Assembly: GCA_017306015.1 (NCBI GenBank)
Contig: JAFKJK010000007.1
Coordinates: 186,001-250,000 of the forward strand
Direction of reading: 5' to 3'
DNA length: 64,000 nt
Source of the DNA: Propionibacteriaceae bacterium
GTDB lineage: Bacteria; Actinomycetota; Actinomycetes; Propionibacteriales; Propionibacteriaceae
Under the pieces are notes generated by a model. It was given only the letters and a program-made list of their open reading frames with translations, made no database searches and had not been told where the DNA came from. The stretch's first letter is position 1; each line of letters starts with the position of its first letter. Of the stretch, positions 40,640-49,262 are shown one piece after another. The translations under genes and the position numbers were made by a program.

Positions 40640-41086
40640 CCCACAAGCCCGATATGTAGCCCGTTCTTGTCAAGGGGGCGTGCCAAAGGTGGCGTCCTCT
40701 GGTGTCGGGGACGCCACCTTGGTGTTCACGGGGCCGTGTGGTTCGGCGTGGTCGCCGACGCGATGGTCAAGGCTGACATGCGCGGGTTGGTTACCGCTTG
40801 TCGGAGTGCTCGGCACGAGGGCGTTGCCGCTGGTCTTTAGAGGAGCGAGGTCCCATTCTGAGGTGATTCTCATAGCTAGTGCGGGGGGTCACCCTTCCTG
40901 GGGGGATCGCCTCACAAATGTGGAGGTCCTCTCCCGGTTCGCAGGCGTGGTTGCGCGTGAGGCTTGTGCGAAGCCTGGCGGCAACCCCGTATCTGGACAC
41001 CGTCGCGCTAGCGCGTGAGGTGCTCGCGCCGGATTCTGCAACCGTGGTGGGTCGAATATCGGGCGCGAGTTTGCGGGTAGAAGTAC
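40640..41086. other. Gap with an inverted repeat and no convincing gene
   Basis: About 450 bases separate lspA from the iron operon. Only short overlapping frames occur. The notable structure is the inverted repeat at 40686-40720. Confidence 0.5.
40686..40720. terminator. Perfect 12-bp inverted repeat, possible terminator
   Basis: AAGGTGGCGTCC and GGACGCCACCTT are perfectly complementary around an 11-base loop, 47 bases after lspA. No run of T follows, so it may be a T-less actinobacterial terminator or the end of a lost mobile element. Confidence 0.4.
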
Positions 41087-41105
41087 TTAGGGTAGCCTCA
41101 CCTTA
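41087..41105 (+). promoter_or_regulatory. DtxR/IdeR-like iron box at the start of the iron operon
   Basis: TTAGGGTAGCCTCACCTTA matches 15 of 19 positions of the DtxR/IdeR consensus. It ends on the A of ATG 41105. TAGCCT inside it, followed by six bases and the ATG, could be the -10 of a leaderless promoter, so an iron-loaded repressor would cover the promoter. Confidence 0.7.
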
Positions 41106-42454
41106 TGCACTCCTCCTCAAGCGGTCAGCCGCCGCGCCGCCGTGTGGGTTGGCTGGTTCGTGTGCTTCTCATCCTCATCGCTGGTGCGGCGGCGCTTGCT
41201 GGTGCCGCCGGTGCAGCGCAGGCCGAGACCCGGACCTGGAACCATGTGGTCGATGACATGGTCGTGGTGATCGACAACGCCGGTACGGCCTACCGCGGCG
41301 GAGATCCTGACTCTGCCAAGGACTTGGTGAATGACGCCTACTTCGGTTACTACGAGAAGCTGGGCTTCGAAAAGACCGTCATGGCCTACATCTCCGGGGA
41401 TCGGGCTGCCACCGTCGAATATCAGTTCAGTCGGGTGAAGAAGGACATCACCGCCGGCGAGCCCGCTGAAAAGGTCGACTCCGACCTCGCTCAACTTGCG
41501 GGGATGCTGCGGGAGGACGCGAACCGTCTTGACGGCACTGCGGAGGCGCCGTTCGCGGTGCTGTTTCAGTCGCTCCTGATCATGTTGCGGGAGGGTTTCG
41601 AGGCGACTCTGGTGGTTGGCGCGATCATCGCGTACCTGGTGAAGTCTGGCCATGGGGATAAGGCGAGGGCGGTTTATGTCGGCTCCGCCGCAGCCCTGGG
41701 GGTGAGCGCGTTGCTGGCTTGGCTGTTGAACTCGCTCACGATCCTGAGTGGCGCCAACCAGGAGCTCATCGAGGGTTTCACCGTCCTGATCGCCGTGGTG
41801 ATGCTGATCTACGTCAGCAGCTGGATCCTGTCCAAGACGGAGGGCGACGCCTGGTCGTCCTACATCAGGCGCAAGAGCGATGAGTCGATCAGGCAGGGCA
41901 ATGTTCTCACGCTGGCGTGCGTCGCATTCCTGGCGGTCTTCCGCGAGGGTGCGGAAATGATCCTCTTCTACCAGGCGCTGATCGCCCGCAGCCCAGCGAG
42001 CACAGGCCAGCTGTGGGTTGGCGTAGTGATCGGGTTGGTCCTGCTGGCAGTGACCTACGTGCTGATCCGCCTGCTCTCGGTTCGCGTTCCGCTGCGGCCC
42101 TTCTTCCTGGGCACCTCCCTCCTGCTCGCCGTGATGGCGTTCAGCTTCGCCGGTACTGGCGTCAAGGAGCTGCAGGCGGGTGGCCTGGTCAGCGCGTCAC
42201 CGGTCGGATGGCTGCAATCGGTTGACCTGCTGGGGGTCTACCCGACTGTGGAAACCCTTTCCACCCAGGCGGCGGTCGCCATCATCTTCGTCGGGCTGTA
42301 CTGGTTCGGGTTCCGCAAGGCACGCAGTGCCGCCACTGCCGAGACCGAGCGGGTTTCGACGACCACGACATCCGCACAAACGGGGCCGGAGTCCGGTTCG
42401 CGTCCCGTCGCTGAAGTGACATCACAACCCCAGCATCAGGAGATCTCCAAATGA
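41105..42454 (+). CDS. FTR1-family iron permease with extracytoplasmic N-domain
   Basis: 449 residues. A signal peptide (VRVLLILIAGAAALAGAAGA) and an extracytoplasmic helical domain of about 110 residues precede seven membrane segments. The two iron-binding REGxE motifs are LREGFEATLVVG near 162 and FREGAEMILFYQ near 279. It moves ferric or oxidised iron across the membrane together with a P19-type protein. It is the first gene of an eight-gene operon, and the next gene overlaps its stop as ATGA. The DtxR-like box abuts its start codon. Confidence 0.9.
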   Translation: MHSSSSGQPPRRRVGWLVRVLLILIAGAAALAGAAGAAQAETRTWNHVVDDMVVVIDNAGTAYRGGDPDSAKDLVNDAYFGYYEKLGFEKTVMAYISGDRAATVEYQFSRVKKDITAGEPAEKVDSDLAQLAGMLREDANRLDGTAEAPFAVLFQSLLIMLREGFEATLVVGAIIAYLVKSGHGDKARAVYVGSAAALGVSALLAWLLNSLTILSGANQELIEGFTVLIAVVMLIYVSSWILSKTEGDAWSSYIRRKSDESIRQGNVLTLACVAFLAVFREGAEMILFYQALIARSPASTGQLWVGVVIGLVLLAVTYVLIRLLSVRVPLRPFFLGTSLLLAVMAFSFAGTGVKELQAGGLVSASPVGWLQSVDLLGVYPTVETLSTQAAVAIIFVGLYWFGFRKARSAATAETERVSTTTTSAQTGPESGSRPVAEVTSQPQHQEISK

Positions 42455-43044
42455 CAACGGCCGCACCATCCAAATTGGCAGCCGCTGTCGCGGTCGCTCT
42501 GGCGCTGGCGCTGTCCGGCTGCTCCGAGGCAGCACCGGCCGGTGCAAACCCGCCAGCCGCCGCACCCGGGCAGGTGGCTGGTTTTGAGGAGTTCCCGATC
42601 GGGGACGACATCGAGGTTGGCCCGCTCAACGTGGCCGGCGTCTACTTCCAGCCGGTCGACATGGACCCAGCCGGGATGGGGTTGGCTGCGGCCGAATCCG
42701 ACATACACATCGAAGCCGACGTGTCGGCCCTGCCAGACAACAACCTCGGCTACGGCGCTGGGGACTTCGTTCCAGGAATGACCGTCGACTACCAAATCAC
42801 CAACGCGTCCGGAAAAGTCACCAAAGGAACGTTCATGCCGATGAACGCCAGCGACGGCCCGCACTACGGCGCCAACCTCAAGCTCGGGCAAGCCGGCACC
42901 TACAAGGTCAAGTTCATCTTCCAGAGCCCCGCCAAAACCGGCTACATGGTCCACTCCGACGAAGTCACAGGAGTGAAGGGCCGCTTCTGGGACAAGCCTT
43001 TGGAGGCGGAGTGGAGCTTCGACTACGTCCCTCGGGAGTGGTGA
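42451..43044 (+). CDS. P19/Tp34-type iron-binding lipoprotein
   Basis: 197 residues. A signal peptide ends in the lipobox LALSGC, so the protein is lipid-anchored outside the membrane. The mature domain matches the P19 family of Campylobacter and Tp34 of Treponema: FPIGDDIEVGPLNVAGVYFQ, then MDPAGMGLAAAESDIHIEAD with Met/His ligands, and GPHYGANLKL. These beta-sandwich proteins bind copper and iron at a His/Met site and hand iron to the FTR1 permease. It overlaps the permease gene by 4 bases. Confidence 0.88.
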   Translation: MTTAAPSKLAAAVAVALALALSGCSEAAPAGANPPAAAPGQVAGFEEFPIGDDIEVGPLNVAGVYFQPVDMDPAGMGLAAAESDIHIEADVSALPDNNLGYGAGDFVPGMTVDYQITNASGKVTKGTFMPMNASDGPHYGANLKLGQAGTYKVKFIFQSPAKTGYMVHSDEVTGVKGRFWDKPLEAEWSFDYVPREW

Positions 43045-43127
43045 CCGCCCGTTCGTGACCACGTGACCCAGGCCTGTCACCGGGCCCTGGCGGCACTCCG
43101 CTACCAGCATGAGGATTTGACTCACAC

Positions 43128-44378
43128 ATGCTTTCCTTCTTCGTCGACGCGGTCACGCTGGCGCTGCCGCTGGGCCTGACGTGGGGCGCACTGGCTGCTT
43201 CGACCCGATGGAACGACCGCGGACGAGACCCGCGTGGGTTGCTGTTGGCCAGCGGTGCTGGTGCTGTGCTGGCACTGCTGCTCTCGGTGCTTCGTCAGAT
43301 GACCAATTGGGTGAACCGTGAGCAGATCACCCTCGCGCTTGTGGTGGTGTGGCTGCTCCTGGCGGCGGCGCTGGTGGTCCGACTGTGGCGTGCGCCGCTC
43401 GACCCGTCGCAGCCAGCCGACAAGGCTGCTGGGCTCCTCTCCGCTGGCCTGGGAGGTGTCCTGCTGCTGATCGGCTTGCCGGAGGTGATGCTTCTCACCA
43501 TCGGGTTTTTGACCCCAGGCGGCTCGCCCTTCTCCACCGAGACGGTCCTGAACGTCGCCGGCTACAGTCTTGGTCTGGTGGTGGTCGCAGCCTCCGTCCT
43601 TGCCGGTTCCCGTGCTGCTCGAGGCGCGCGACGACGCGCAGCCCGGATTGGACTCACCACAGTGTTGGCGGTCGCCATGGCCAGCCAGGCAACCACCCTG
43701 ATGCGGATCCTTCTGGGGAGGCGGCTGGTGAAGCCTCCGAGCTGGCTCTTCCAGAGCGTCGTTTGGCTCGTCAACCACGAGGTCTGGTTCACCTATGCCC
43801 TGATGGCGATGACCTTCGTTCCGATCACGGCCGCTTGGCTGCGGCACGGCTCCAAGGCTCATCCTGAGCCAGCCAACCCGGCTCAGCGGCGCTTGTACCG
43901 GGCGGCCGGGGTCAGCAGGCGCCGCCTCATCATCACCGCCGCTGTGGGGTTCGGGGTGGCTGTAGCGGCGACAACCGTTGGTCGTGGCATTGTCGATGCC
44001 GAACCGAGCTTGTCGCCACCGGAGCCGCTGGAATCCGACGCGGATGAGGTGTGGGTGGAACTGAGCAGCATTGAGGACGGGCATCTGCATCGATTCGCCT
44101 ACCAGACGACGGACCAGACCGAGGTTCGCTTCATCGCCATCAAGAAGAACGCCAAGGCTTTCGGCGTCGCACTGGACGCCTGCAACGTGTGCGGCCCGTC
44201 CGGCTACTTCGAGCGTGGCGGCCAGGTCATCTGCAAGTTGTGCGATGTGGCGATGAACATCGCCACCATCGGATTCAAGGGTGGCTGCAATCCCGTCCCG
44301 CTCGAGTTCACCGTCCGCGACGCCCGCCTGGTTGTGGCCCGATCGGCGCTGGAGGCCAGCGCCGGTGTGTTCAGTTAG
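43128..44378 (+). CDS. DUF2318 membrane protein (cysteine-rich, Fe-S-like)
   Basis: 416 residues. Seven or so membrane segments fill the first 280 residues. The C-terminal extracytoplasmic domain is DUF2318, with four cysteines in two pairs: DACNVCGPSGYF and VICKLCDVAMN, plus one more Cys in KGGCNPVPL. Such a pattern can hold an iron-sulphur or metal site. DUF2318 proteins are regular partners of P19/FTR1 systems (Cj1660 in Campylobacter jejuni) and of flavinylated electron-transfer clusters. Here it may carry electrons for iron reduction. The next gene starts 10 bases downstream. Confidence 0.82.
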   Translation: MLSFFVDAVTLALPLGLTWGALAASTRWNDRGRDPRGLLLASGAGAVLALLLSVLRQMTNWVNREQITLALVVVWLLLAAALVVRLWRAPLDPSQPADKAAGLLSAGLGGVLLLIGLPEVMLLTIGFLTPGGSPFSTETVLNVAGYSLGLVVVAASVLAGSRAARGARRRAARIGLTTVLAVAMASQATTLMRILLGRRLVKPPSWLFQSVVWLVNHEVWFTYALMAMTFVPITAAWLRHGSKAHPEPANPAQRRLYRAAGVSRRRLIITAAVGFGVAVAATTVGRGIVDAEPSLSPPEPLESDADEVWVELSSIEDGHLHRFAYQTTDQTEVRFIAIKKNAKAFGVALDACNVCGPSGYFERGGQVICKLCDVAMNIATIGFKGGCNPVPLEFTVRDARLVVARSALEASAGVFS

Positions 44379-44387
44379 GAGGCTGGG

Positions 44388-45680
44388 ATGTTCTGGCGAA
44401 TGGTGACCCGCGCGCTGCTGAGGCAACGCTCGAAACGGCTGCTGATCGCGCTCACCGTGGCCCTGGGGGTTTCCCTTTCCACAGCGATCCTGAGCGTGAT
44501 GCTCGATGTCGGCGACAAGGTGAACGCTGAACTCAAGACCTACGGGGCCAACATTGTCATCCGTCCCAAGGGTGTTGCCGCCGTCGACGACCTCTACGGC
44601 CAGCTGGAGACGCCGGCTGCGCAGGCCATGTTGGCCGAAGCCGACCTCGGCAAGATCAAAACGATCTTTTGGGCGTTCAACATCACCGACTTCGCGCCCT
44701 TCCTCGAGGCGAAGGTGAGCCTGCGCCCCGAAGGCGCAGCTGAGGCGGTCCCCGTCCCGGCGGTCGGGACGTGGATCGCGAAGGAACTGGCCCTGCCCAC
44801 CGGTGAGGATGCGATCGCGGGGATGCGGTCCATGCGCTCCTGGTGGGATGTCCAGGGAGCCTGGATCGCCGACACCGACGCCGACACGGTGATGGTCGGC
44901 AAGACCCTGGCAGCCGAGCAGGGCATCTCTGTCGGGGACCGGGTCAATCTCACCTACTCAGGCCGCTCGATCAACGCGCGGGTGGCTGGGATCGTCGATT
45001 CCGGCGGCGCCGAGGACGGCCAGGTCATCGTGCCGCTGACGATGCTCCAACGACTGATCGACAAGCCCGGAGCCGTCGGCCGGGTCGAGGTCTCCGCGCT
45101 GACCACGCCCGACAACGAGCTGGCGCGACGGGCAGCCAAGGACCCCTCTTCGCTGTCCGCCCAGGATTGGGAGACCTGGTACTGCACCGCCTACGTCTCG
45201 GCGATCTCCTACCAAATCGAGGAGGTGATCGAGGGCTCGGTGGCAAAACCGGTGCGCCAGGTCGCCGAATCCGAAGGGCTGATCCTGGAGAAGACCCAGC
45301 TGCTGATGCTCCTGATCACAGCCCTCAGCCTGATCGGCACTGCGCTCGGTATTGCGAACCTGATCACCGCCTCGGTGATGGAGCGAGCCCCCGAGGTTGG
45401 GCTGATGAAAGCGCTCGGTGCCACCGATCGAAGCGTGGTCGGGTTGGTGTTGACCGAAATAGTCCTGGTCGGAAGCCTCGGCGGCGTCCTCGGCTACCTG
45501 GCCGGTCTCGGTCTGGCCCAAATCATCGGGGCTTCGGTGTTCGGCTCAACCATCGCGTTCACCCCGATCGTCATCCCAATCGTCTCCGTGCTTGTGCTGG
45601 GCGTGATCCTGATCGGGTCGATCCCATCGATCCGGCTGCTGCTCTCGCTGCGGCCCGCGGAGGTGCTACATGGCCGTTGA
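44388..45680 (+). CDS. ABC transporter permease (FtsX/MacB type), first
   Basis: 430 residues. One N-terminal membrane segment (RLLIALTVALGVSLSTAIL), an extracytoplasmic domain of about 240 residues (MacB-PCD-like), then three membrane segments near the C-terminus (LLMLLITALSLIGTALGIAN and following). The FtsX signature EVGLMKALGATDRSVVGLVL is present. Such permeases usually do not transport across the membrane but transmit force to partners outside. It overlaps the second permease gene by 11 bases. In C. jejuni two such permeases accompany P19 and FTR1. Confidence 0.87.
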   Translation: MFWRMVTRALLRQRSKRLLIALTVALGVSLSTAILSVMLDVGDKVNAELKTYGANIVIRPKGVAAVDDLYGQLETPAAQAMLAEADLGKIKTIFWAFNITDFAPFLEAKVSLRPEGAAEAVPVPAVGTWIAKELALPTGEDAIAGMRSMRSWWDVQGAWIADTDADTVMVGKTLAAEQGISVGDRVNLTYSGRSINARVAGIVDSGGAEDGQVIVPLTMLQRLIDKPGAVGRVEVSALTTPDNELARRAAKDPSSLSAQDWETWYCTAYVSAISYQIEEVIEGSVAKPVRQVAESEGLILEKTQLLMLLITALSLIGTALGIANLITASVMERAPEVGLMKALGATDRSVVGLVLTEIVLVGSLGGVLGYLAGLGLAQIIGASVFGSTIAFTPIVIPIVSVLVLGVILIGSIPSIRLLLSLRPAEVLHGR

Positions 45681-46839
45681 GAACTCTGGCGCCAGCCGGC
45701 GCCGAATGTATGTACGAATGGTGCTCCGCTCACTGTCGCGGCGCCGCTCCCGGGTCGTGATCGCCTTGCTGGCGATCGCAATCGGGGCCACCACACTGAC
45801 CGGCCTGATCAGCATCTACACCGACATTCCCCGCCAGATGGGCCGCGAACTGCGCTCCTACGGAGCCAACCTCGTGGTGATCCCGGACGGGAAACCGGTC
45901 ATTGACGCCAACGTCCTCCCGGCGCTCGACGCCGCCGTCGGGGACGGGGACGGGGACCTGGTCGGTCGTGCCGCCTACCGGTACGAAACCGTGACCATCA
46001 ACTCCCAGCCGGTCAGCGCAGCCGGCACCGACCTCGACGATGTCCGCGCTGTCCGTCCCTACTGGCAGGTCAGCGGCGCTTGGCCGCAGGCGGGCGAGAT
46101 CCTGGTTGGTCGCGACGTCGCCGACCAGCTCGGACTCGCCACCGGCGAATCGGTCACCCTCGCCTGGTCGGCGGGCAAGAAGCAAGGTTCGGACTCCGAC
46201 TCGACCGACGAGTTCACCGTCAGCGGGGTGCTGGACACCGGGGGTTCGGAGGACGCCCTGGTCATCCTCGAGCGGGCCGGCCTGGAAGGACTGACCGGTG
46301 AGGTCGGAGCGATCGACGTGGTCGAGTACAGCGTGGCGACCAGTGCCGATCAGATGTCGGCCATCGTCACCCGGATCACCGAATCCACCCCCGGGGTGGC
46401 CGCATCTCCGGTGAAACGCCTCGCACGTTCTGAGACAACCGTTCTGGCGACCTTGAGTTCCCTGTTGCTGCTGGTGACGGTGATCGTGCTGGCGCTGACC
46501 ATGATCACCGTCGCCACCACGATGATGGCTGTCGTGGCCGAGCGCCGGGCCGAGATCGGCCTACGGAAAGCACTCGGCGCCGAGAACCGTTCGATCATCG
46601 GCGAGTTCCTCGGCGAAGGCATGGCGCTGGGAGCCTTGGGTGGCCTCGCCGGCGGCATCGCCGGGCTCGGCTTCGCCCAGGTCGTCAGCCTCAACGTCTT
46701 CAGCCGCGGGATCGCCACCGACTGGACGCTAGTGCCGATCGCCGTCCTGGCCTCGGTGGCGGTCACGGCCGTCGCCTGCATCGTGCCCGTCCGACGGGCC
46801 GCCTACATCGAGCCAGCCATCGTGCTGCGCGGAGAGTGA
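45670..46839 (+). CDS. ABC transporter permease (FtsX/MacB type), second
   Basis: 389 residues with the same layout as the preceding permease: N-terminal segment (SRVVIALLAIAIGATTLTGL), extracytoplasmic domain, then three C-terminal segments (LLLLVTVIVLALTMITVATT and following) and the signature EIGLRKALGAENRSIIGEFL. The two are clearly related (both have ELRSYGANLVV or ELKTYGANIVI after the first segment), so they probably form a heterodimer. The ATPase gene follows after 7 bases. Confidence 0.87.
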   Translation: MAVENSGASRRRMYVRMVLRSLSRRRSRVVIALLAIAIGATTLTGLISIYTDIPRQMGRELRSYGANLVVIPDGKPVIDANVLPALDAAVGDGDGDLVGRAAYRYETVTINSQPVSAAGTDLDDVRAVRPYWQVSGAWPQAGEILVGRDVADQLGLATGESVTLAWSAGKKQGSDSDSTDEFTVSGVLDTGGSEDALVILERAGLEGLTGEVGAIDVVEYSVATSADQMSAIVTRITESTPGVAASPVKRLARSETTVLATLSSLLLLVTVIVLALTMITVATTMMAVVAERRAEIGLRKALGAENRSIIGEFLGEGMALGALGGLAGGIAGLGFAQVVSLNVFSRGIATDWTLVPIAVLASVAVTAVACIVPVRRAAYIEPAIVLRGE

Positions 46840-46846
46840 GATCACA

Positions 46847-47557
46847 GTGAACCTTCTGGAACTGCGTGGCGTGACCAAGTCCTACGGCGACGTCCACGCC
46901 CTCAGGGACGTCGACCTGTGCGTCGAGCCGGGGGAGTGGCTCTCCATCGTCGGCCCGTCCGGCTCCGGCAAGTCGACAATGATGAACATCGTCGGCTGCA
47001 TGGACAGCCCCACCGCCGGTTCAGTAGTTCTGGACGGGGTGGACATCGCCTCGATGAACGCCTCCGGGCTGGCGCACGCCCGCCGCAACACGATCGGGCT
47101 GATCTTCCAGAAGTTCCACCTGGTGGCCCACTTGAGCGCTGTCGAGAACGTGATGGTCGCCCAGTACTACCACTCCATGCCCGACCAGGCCGAGGCCCTT
47201 GCCGCGCTGGCACGGGTAGGCCTCGGGGAGCGGGCCAGCCACCTGCCGAGCCAGCTCTCCGGTGGCGAGCAACAGCGGGTGTGTATCGCCCGGGCGTTGA
47301 TCAACTACCCCAAGCTGGTGCTCGCCGACGAACCCACCGGCAACCTCGATGAAGCCAACGAACTGCTCGTGTTGGACTTCTTCCGCCAACTGCACGCCGA
47401 TGGCACCACCCTGATCGTGGTCACCCACGATCCAGAGGTGGCCGCCCTGGGCGACCGGCAGATCGTGCTGAACCACGGCCGGATCGTCCGCCAGATCGAC
47501 AATCGGGCCAACGCCCGCGTCCCCGTAGCCCTAACCCCGCCGGGAGGACTGTCATGA
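46847..47557 (+). CDS. ABC transporter ATP-binding protein (MacB/LolD type)
   Basis: 236 residues, a complete ABC ATPase: Walker [10 protein letters not shown] near residue 40, Q-loop FQKFHL near 88, signature [15 protein letters not shown] near 140, Walker [14 protein letters not shown] near 160 and the switch His in [13 protein letters not shown]. It should drive the two FtsX-type permeases encoded immediately upstream. It starts at GTG behind GGAGAG, and the FMN-binding gene overlaps its stop as ATGA. Confidence 0.9.
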   Translation: MNLLELRGVTKSYGDVHALRDVDLCVEPGEWLSIVGPSGSGKSTMMNIVGCMDSPTAGSVVLDGVDIASMNASGLAHARRNTIGLIFQKFHLVAHLSAVENVMVAQYYHSMPDQAEALAALARVGLGERASHLPSQLSGGEQQRVCIARALINYPKLVLADEPTGNLDEANELLVLDFFRQLHADGTTLIVVTHDPEVAALGDRQIVLNHGRIVRQIDNRANARVPVALTPPGGLS

Positions 47558-48006
47558 CCACGGCCGGCGCCTCCCGACGGCTCCTCGCTCTCCTGCTGGG
47601 CGGGCTGGCCGTCACCGGCTGCGCCGATGCACCAGTCGACCTCAACGTGGCAGACGGCGGCTTCACCGACGGCACCTTCAACGGTCGCAGCGCCGCCGAC
47701 GATCAAGGTGCGACCGGCGAGGCGACGATCACGATCAAGGGCGACGACGTGACGTCGGTCGACTTCCGCATCCGGGACTCCAACGGCAGCGTTCGGGGCG
47801 TCGACTACGGCAAGACGAACGGCGAAATAGTGAGCCAGGAGACTTACCGCCGAGCGCAGGTAGGGGCAAGGGCAGGCGACGACTACGCCGCAAGTCTGGT
47901 CGAAACCGACGATCTCAATGCGGTCGACGCAATAACCGGCGCAAGCCTCACCTACCGCCTCTTCACGGGGGCCGTCGAGGACGCACTCACTCAAGCGAGT
48001 CGGTGA
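47554..48006 (+). CDS. FMN-binding lipoprotein (flavinylation target)
   Basis: 150 residues. The signal peptide ends in a lipobox (AVTGC), so the protein is anchored outside the membrane. The FMN-binding domain ends in VDAITGASLTYRLF. The motif D-x-x-T-G-A-S is the site where ApbE attaches FMN through a phosphoester bond, here at Ser131. It would act as a one-electron or two-electron carrier outside the membrane. The ApbE gene follows at once. The Campylobacter P19/FTR1 operon instead encodes thioredoxin-like proteins at this place. Confidence 0.87.
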   Translation: MTTAGASRRLLALLLGGLAVTGCADAPVDLNVADGGFTDGTFNGRSAADDQGATGEATITIKGDDVTSVDFRIRDSNGSVRGVDYGKTNGEIVSQETYRRAQVGARAGDDYAASLVETDDLNAVDAITGASLTYRLFTGAVEDALTQASR

Positions 48007-48009
48007 CCC

Positions 48010-48834
48010 GTGGAAACCCGTTGCGTCGTCCCAGCCATGGGAACTCTTCTCAGCATACGAGCCTGGGGGGCCGCAGCCGTCGAAGCGGTCCGTGAAGCAG
48101 TGTGGGAAGCGCACCGGCTCGAAACCCTCTGGTCGCGCTTCCGGCCGGATTCGGAGGTGTCCAGACTGATGGCACAAGCTGGGCAGTGGGTGCCGGTCGC
48201 TCCCGAAACCCGCCAGCTTCTGCTCTCCAGTCTGGAGATGCACGAACTCACCGGGGGTGCGTTCGACATCACCCTGGGCGGCGGCGCCGCGGGAGCACTG
48301 GAACACTCCGGTGGCATGTTTCGTCTCGCTCCCGGCGCCCAACTCGACTTGGGCGGTATCGGCAAAGGAGCCGCCGTCGCGCGGCTGATCCAGCTCCTGC
48401 AGCTGCGAGGGGTTCGCGCTGCACTGGTGAACTTCGGAGAATCATCGATCGGAGTCATTGGCAGCCCACCAACGCGGGAAGCCTGGCGGATCGGCATCCG
48501 ATCCCCGGGAGGAGGAAGCGCAGCGACCCTCGAGCTGACCGCCGGAAGCCTGTCCACCTCAGGCGACTACGAGCAGACCAGCGCCCAATACAACCATGTG
48601 GTCGATCCCAGCACGCATCGGGCAGCCGACTCGAACCTTCGCTCGGCTACAGTGCTCACAGCTGACCCAGTAAGAGCCGAAGCATTGTCTACGGCGATGC
48701 TCGTGCTGGGAGCAGCACACGGGCTAGCGCTCCAAGCCACGCTAGGCGGCTTCGACACCGTGCTTATCGATCATGACGGCCACCTCACCAGCACAGTCGG
48801 CCGTCGTGACCGGAGCCTTCACAGCCGAGTGTAA
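48010..48834 (+). CDS. apbE: ApbE family FAD:protein FMN transferase
   Basis: 274 residues from GTG 48010. It has the ApbE signatures MGTLLSIRAWG at the N-terminus, RFRPDSEVSRL near 43, GGAFDITLGGG near 85, LDLGGIGKGAAVARL near 116 and YNHVVDPSTHRAA near 198. It should transfer FMN from FAD to Ser131 of the lipoprotein encoded just upstream. Unusually, no signal peptide precedes the domain and no earlier in-frame start exists. Either the enzyme works in the cytoplasm before export, or the N-terminus has been lost. Confidence 0.87.
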   Translation: METRCVVPAMGTLLSIRAWGAAAVEAVREAVWEAHRLETLWSRFRPDSEVSRLMAQAGQWVPVAPETRQLLLSSLEMHELTGGAFDITLGGGAAGALEHSGGMFRLAPGAQLDLGGIGKGAAVARLIQLLQLRGVRAALVNFGESSIGVIGSPPTREAWRIGIRSPGGGSAATLELTAGSLSTSGDYEQTSAQYNHVVDPSTHRAADSNLRSATVLTADPVRAEALSTAMLVLGAAHGLALQATLGGFDTVLIDHDGHLTSTVGRRDRSLHSRV

Positions 48835-49118
48835 AGCATGCGGTTTCACCGGCCCCGGATGGGCGGAGGACCGAATCCGCGTCTAGGGGACTGTTCGCAA
48901 TCTGGTGTACCTGGTCTGGCATGATCTGGCTCCCTTCTGTCAGGACGCCTTGGGCAGGCGGGTCGTAGGCTTTCCGGTGATGGGTCCGGGAAGTGACCTA
49001 TCCGAAGTGTCGGTGTGGGGATGTGAGTCGGCCGCGCTGGCTTTCCGTGTCGCTCCCCGGTGTCCGCCCGGGCCTGTCTTTCGTTGCGACGTAGTCGTCC
49101 AGCAGGACTTGGCACAGG

Positions 49119-49262
49119 ATGTCGGACAAGATGGTTCTCCACATGATGGCCGTCGTGCAGCTCCGCAACCCCACCGAAGGCCGCGCCTACTACAACCGCA
49201 AGATGGCTGCCGGAAAGAGCCCGAACGAAGCCATGCGCGGCCTCAAACGACGGTTCCCGCCG
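49119..49262 (+). mobile_element. IS110-family transposase fragment (C-terminal, plus strand)
   Basis: One plus-strand frame encodes VVQLRNPTEGRAYYNRKMAA followed by KSPNEAMRGLKRR, the C-terminal part of IS110-type (Transposase_20) recombinases. It stops matching near 49262, where minus-strand IS110 sequence begins. The 284 bases between apbE and this fragment hold no recognisable gene. Confidence 0.6.
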
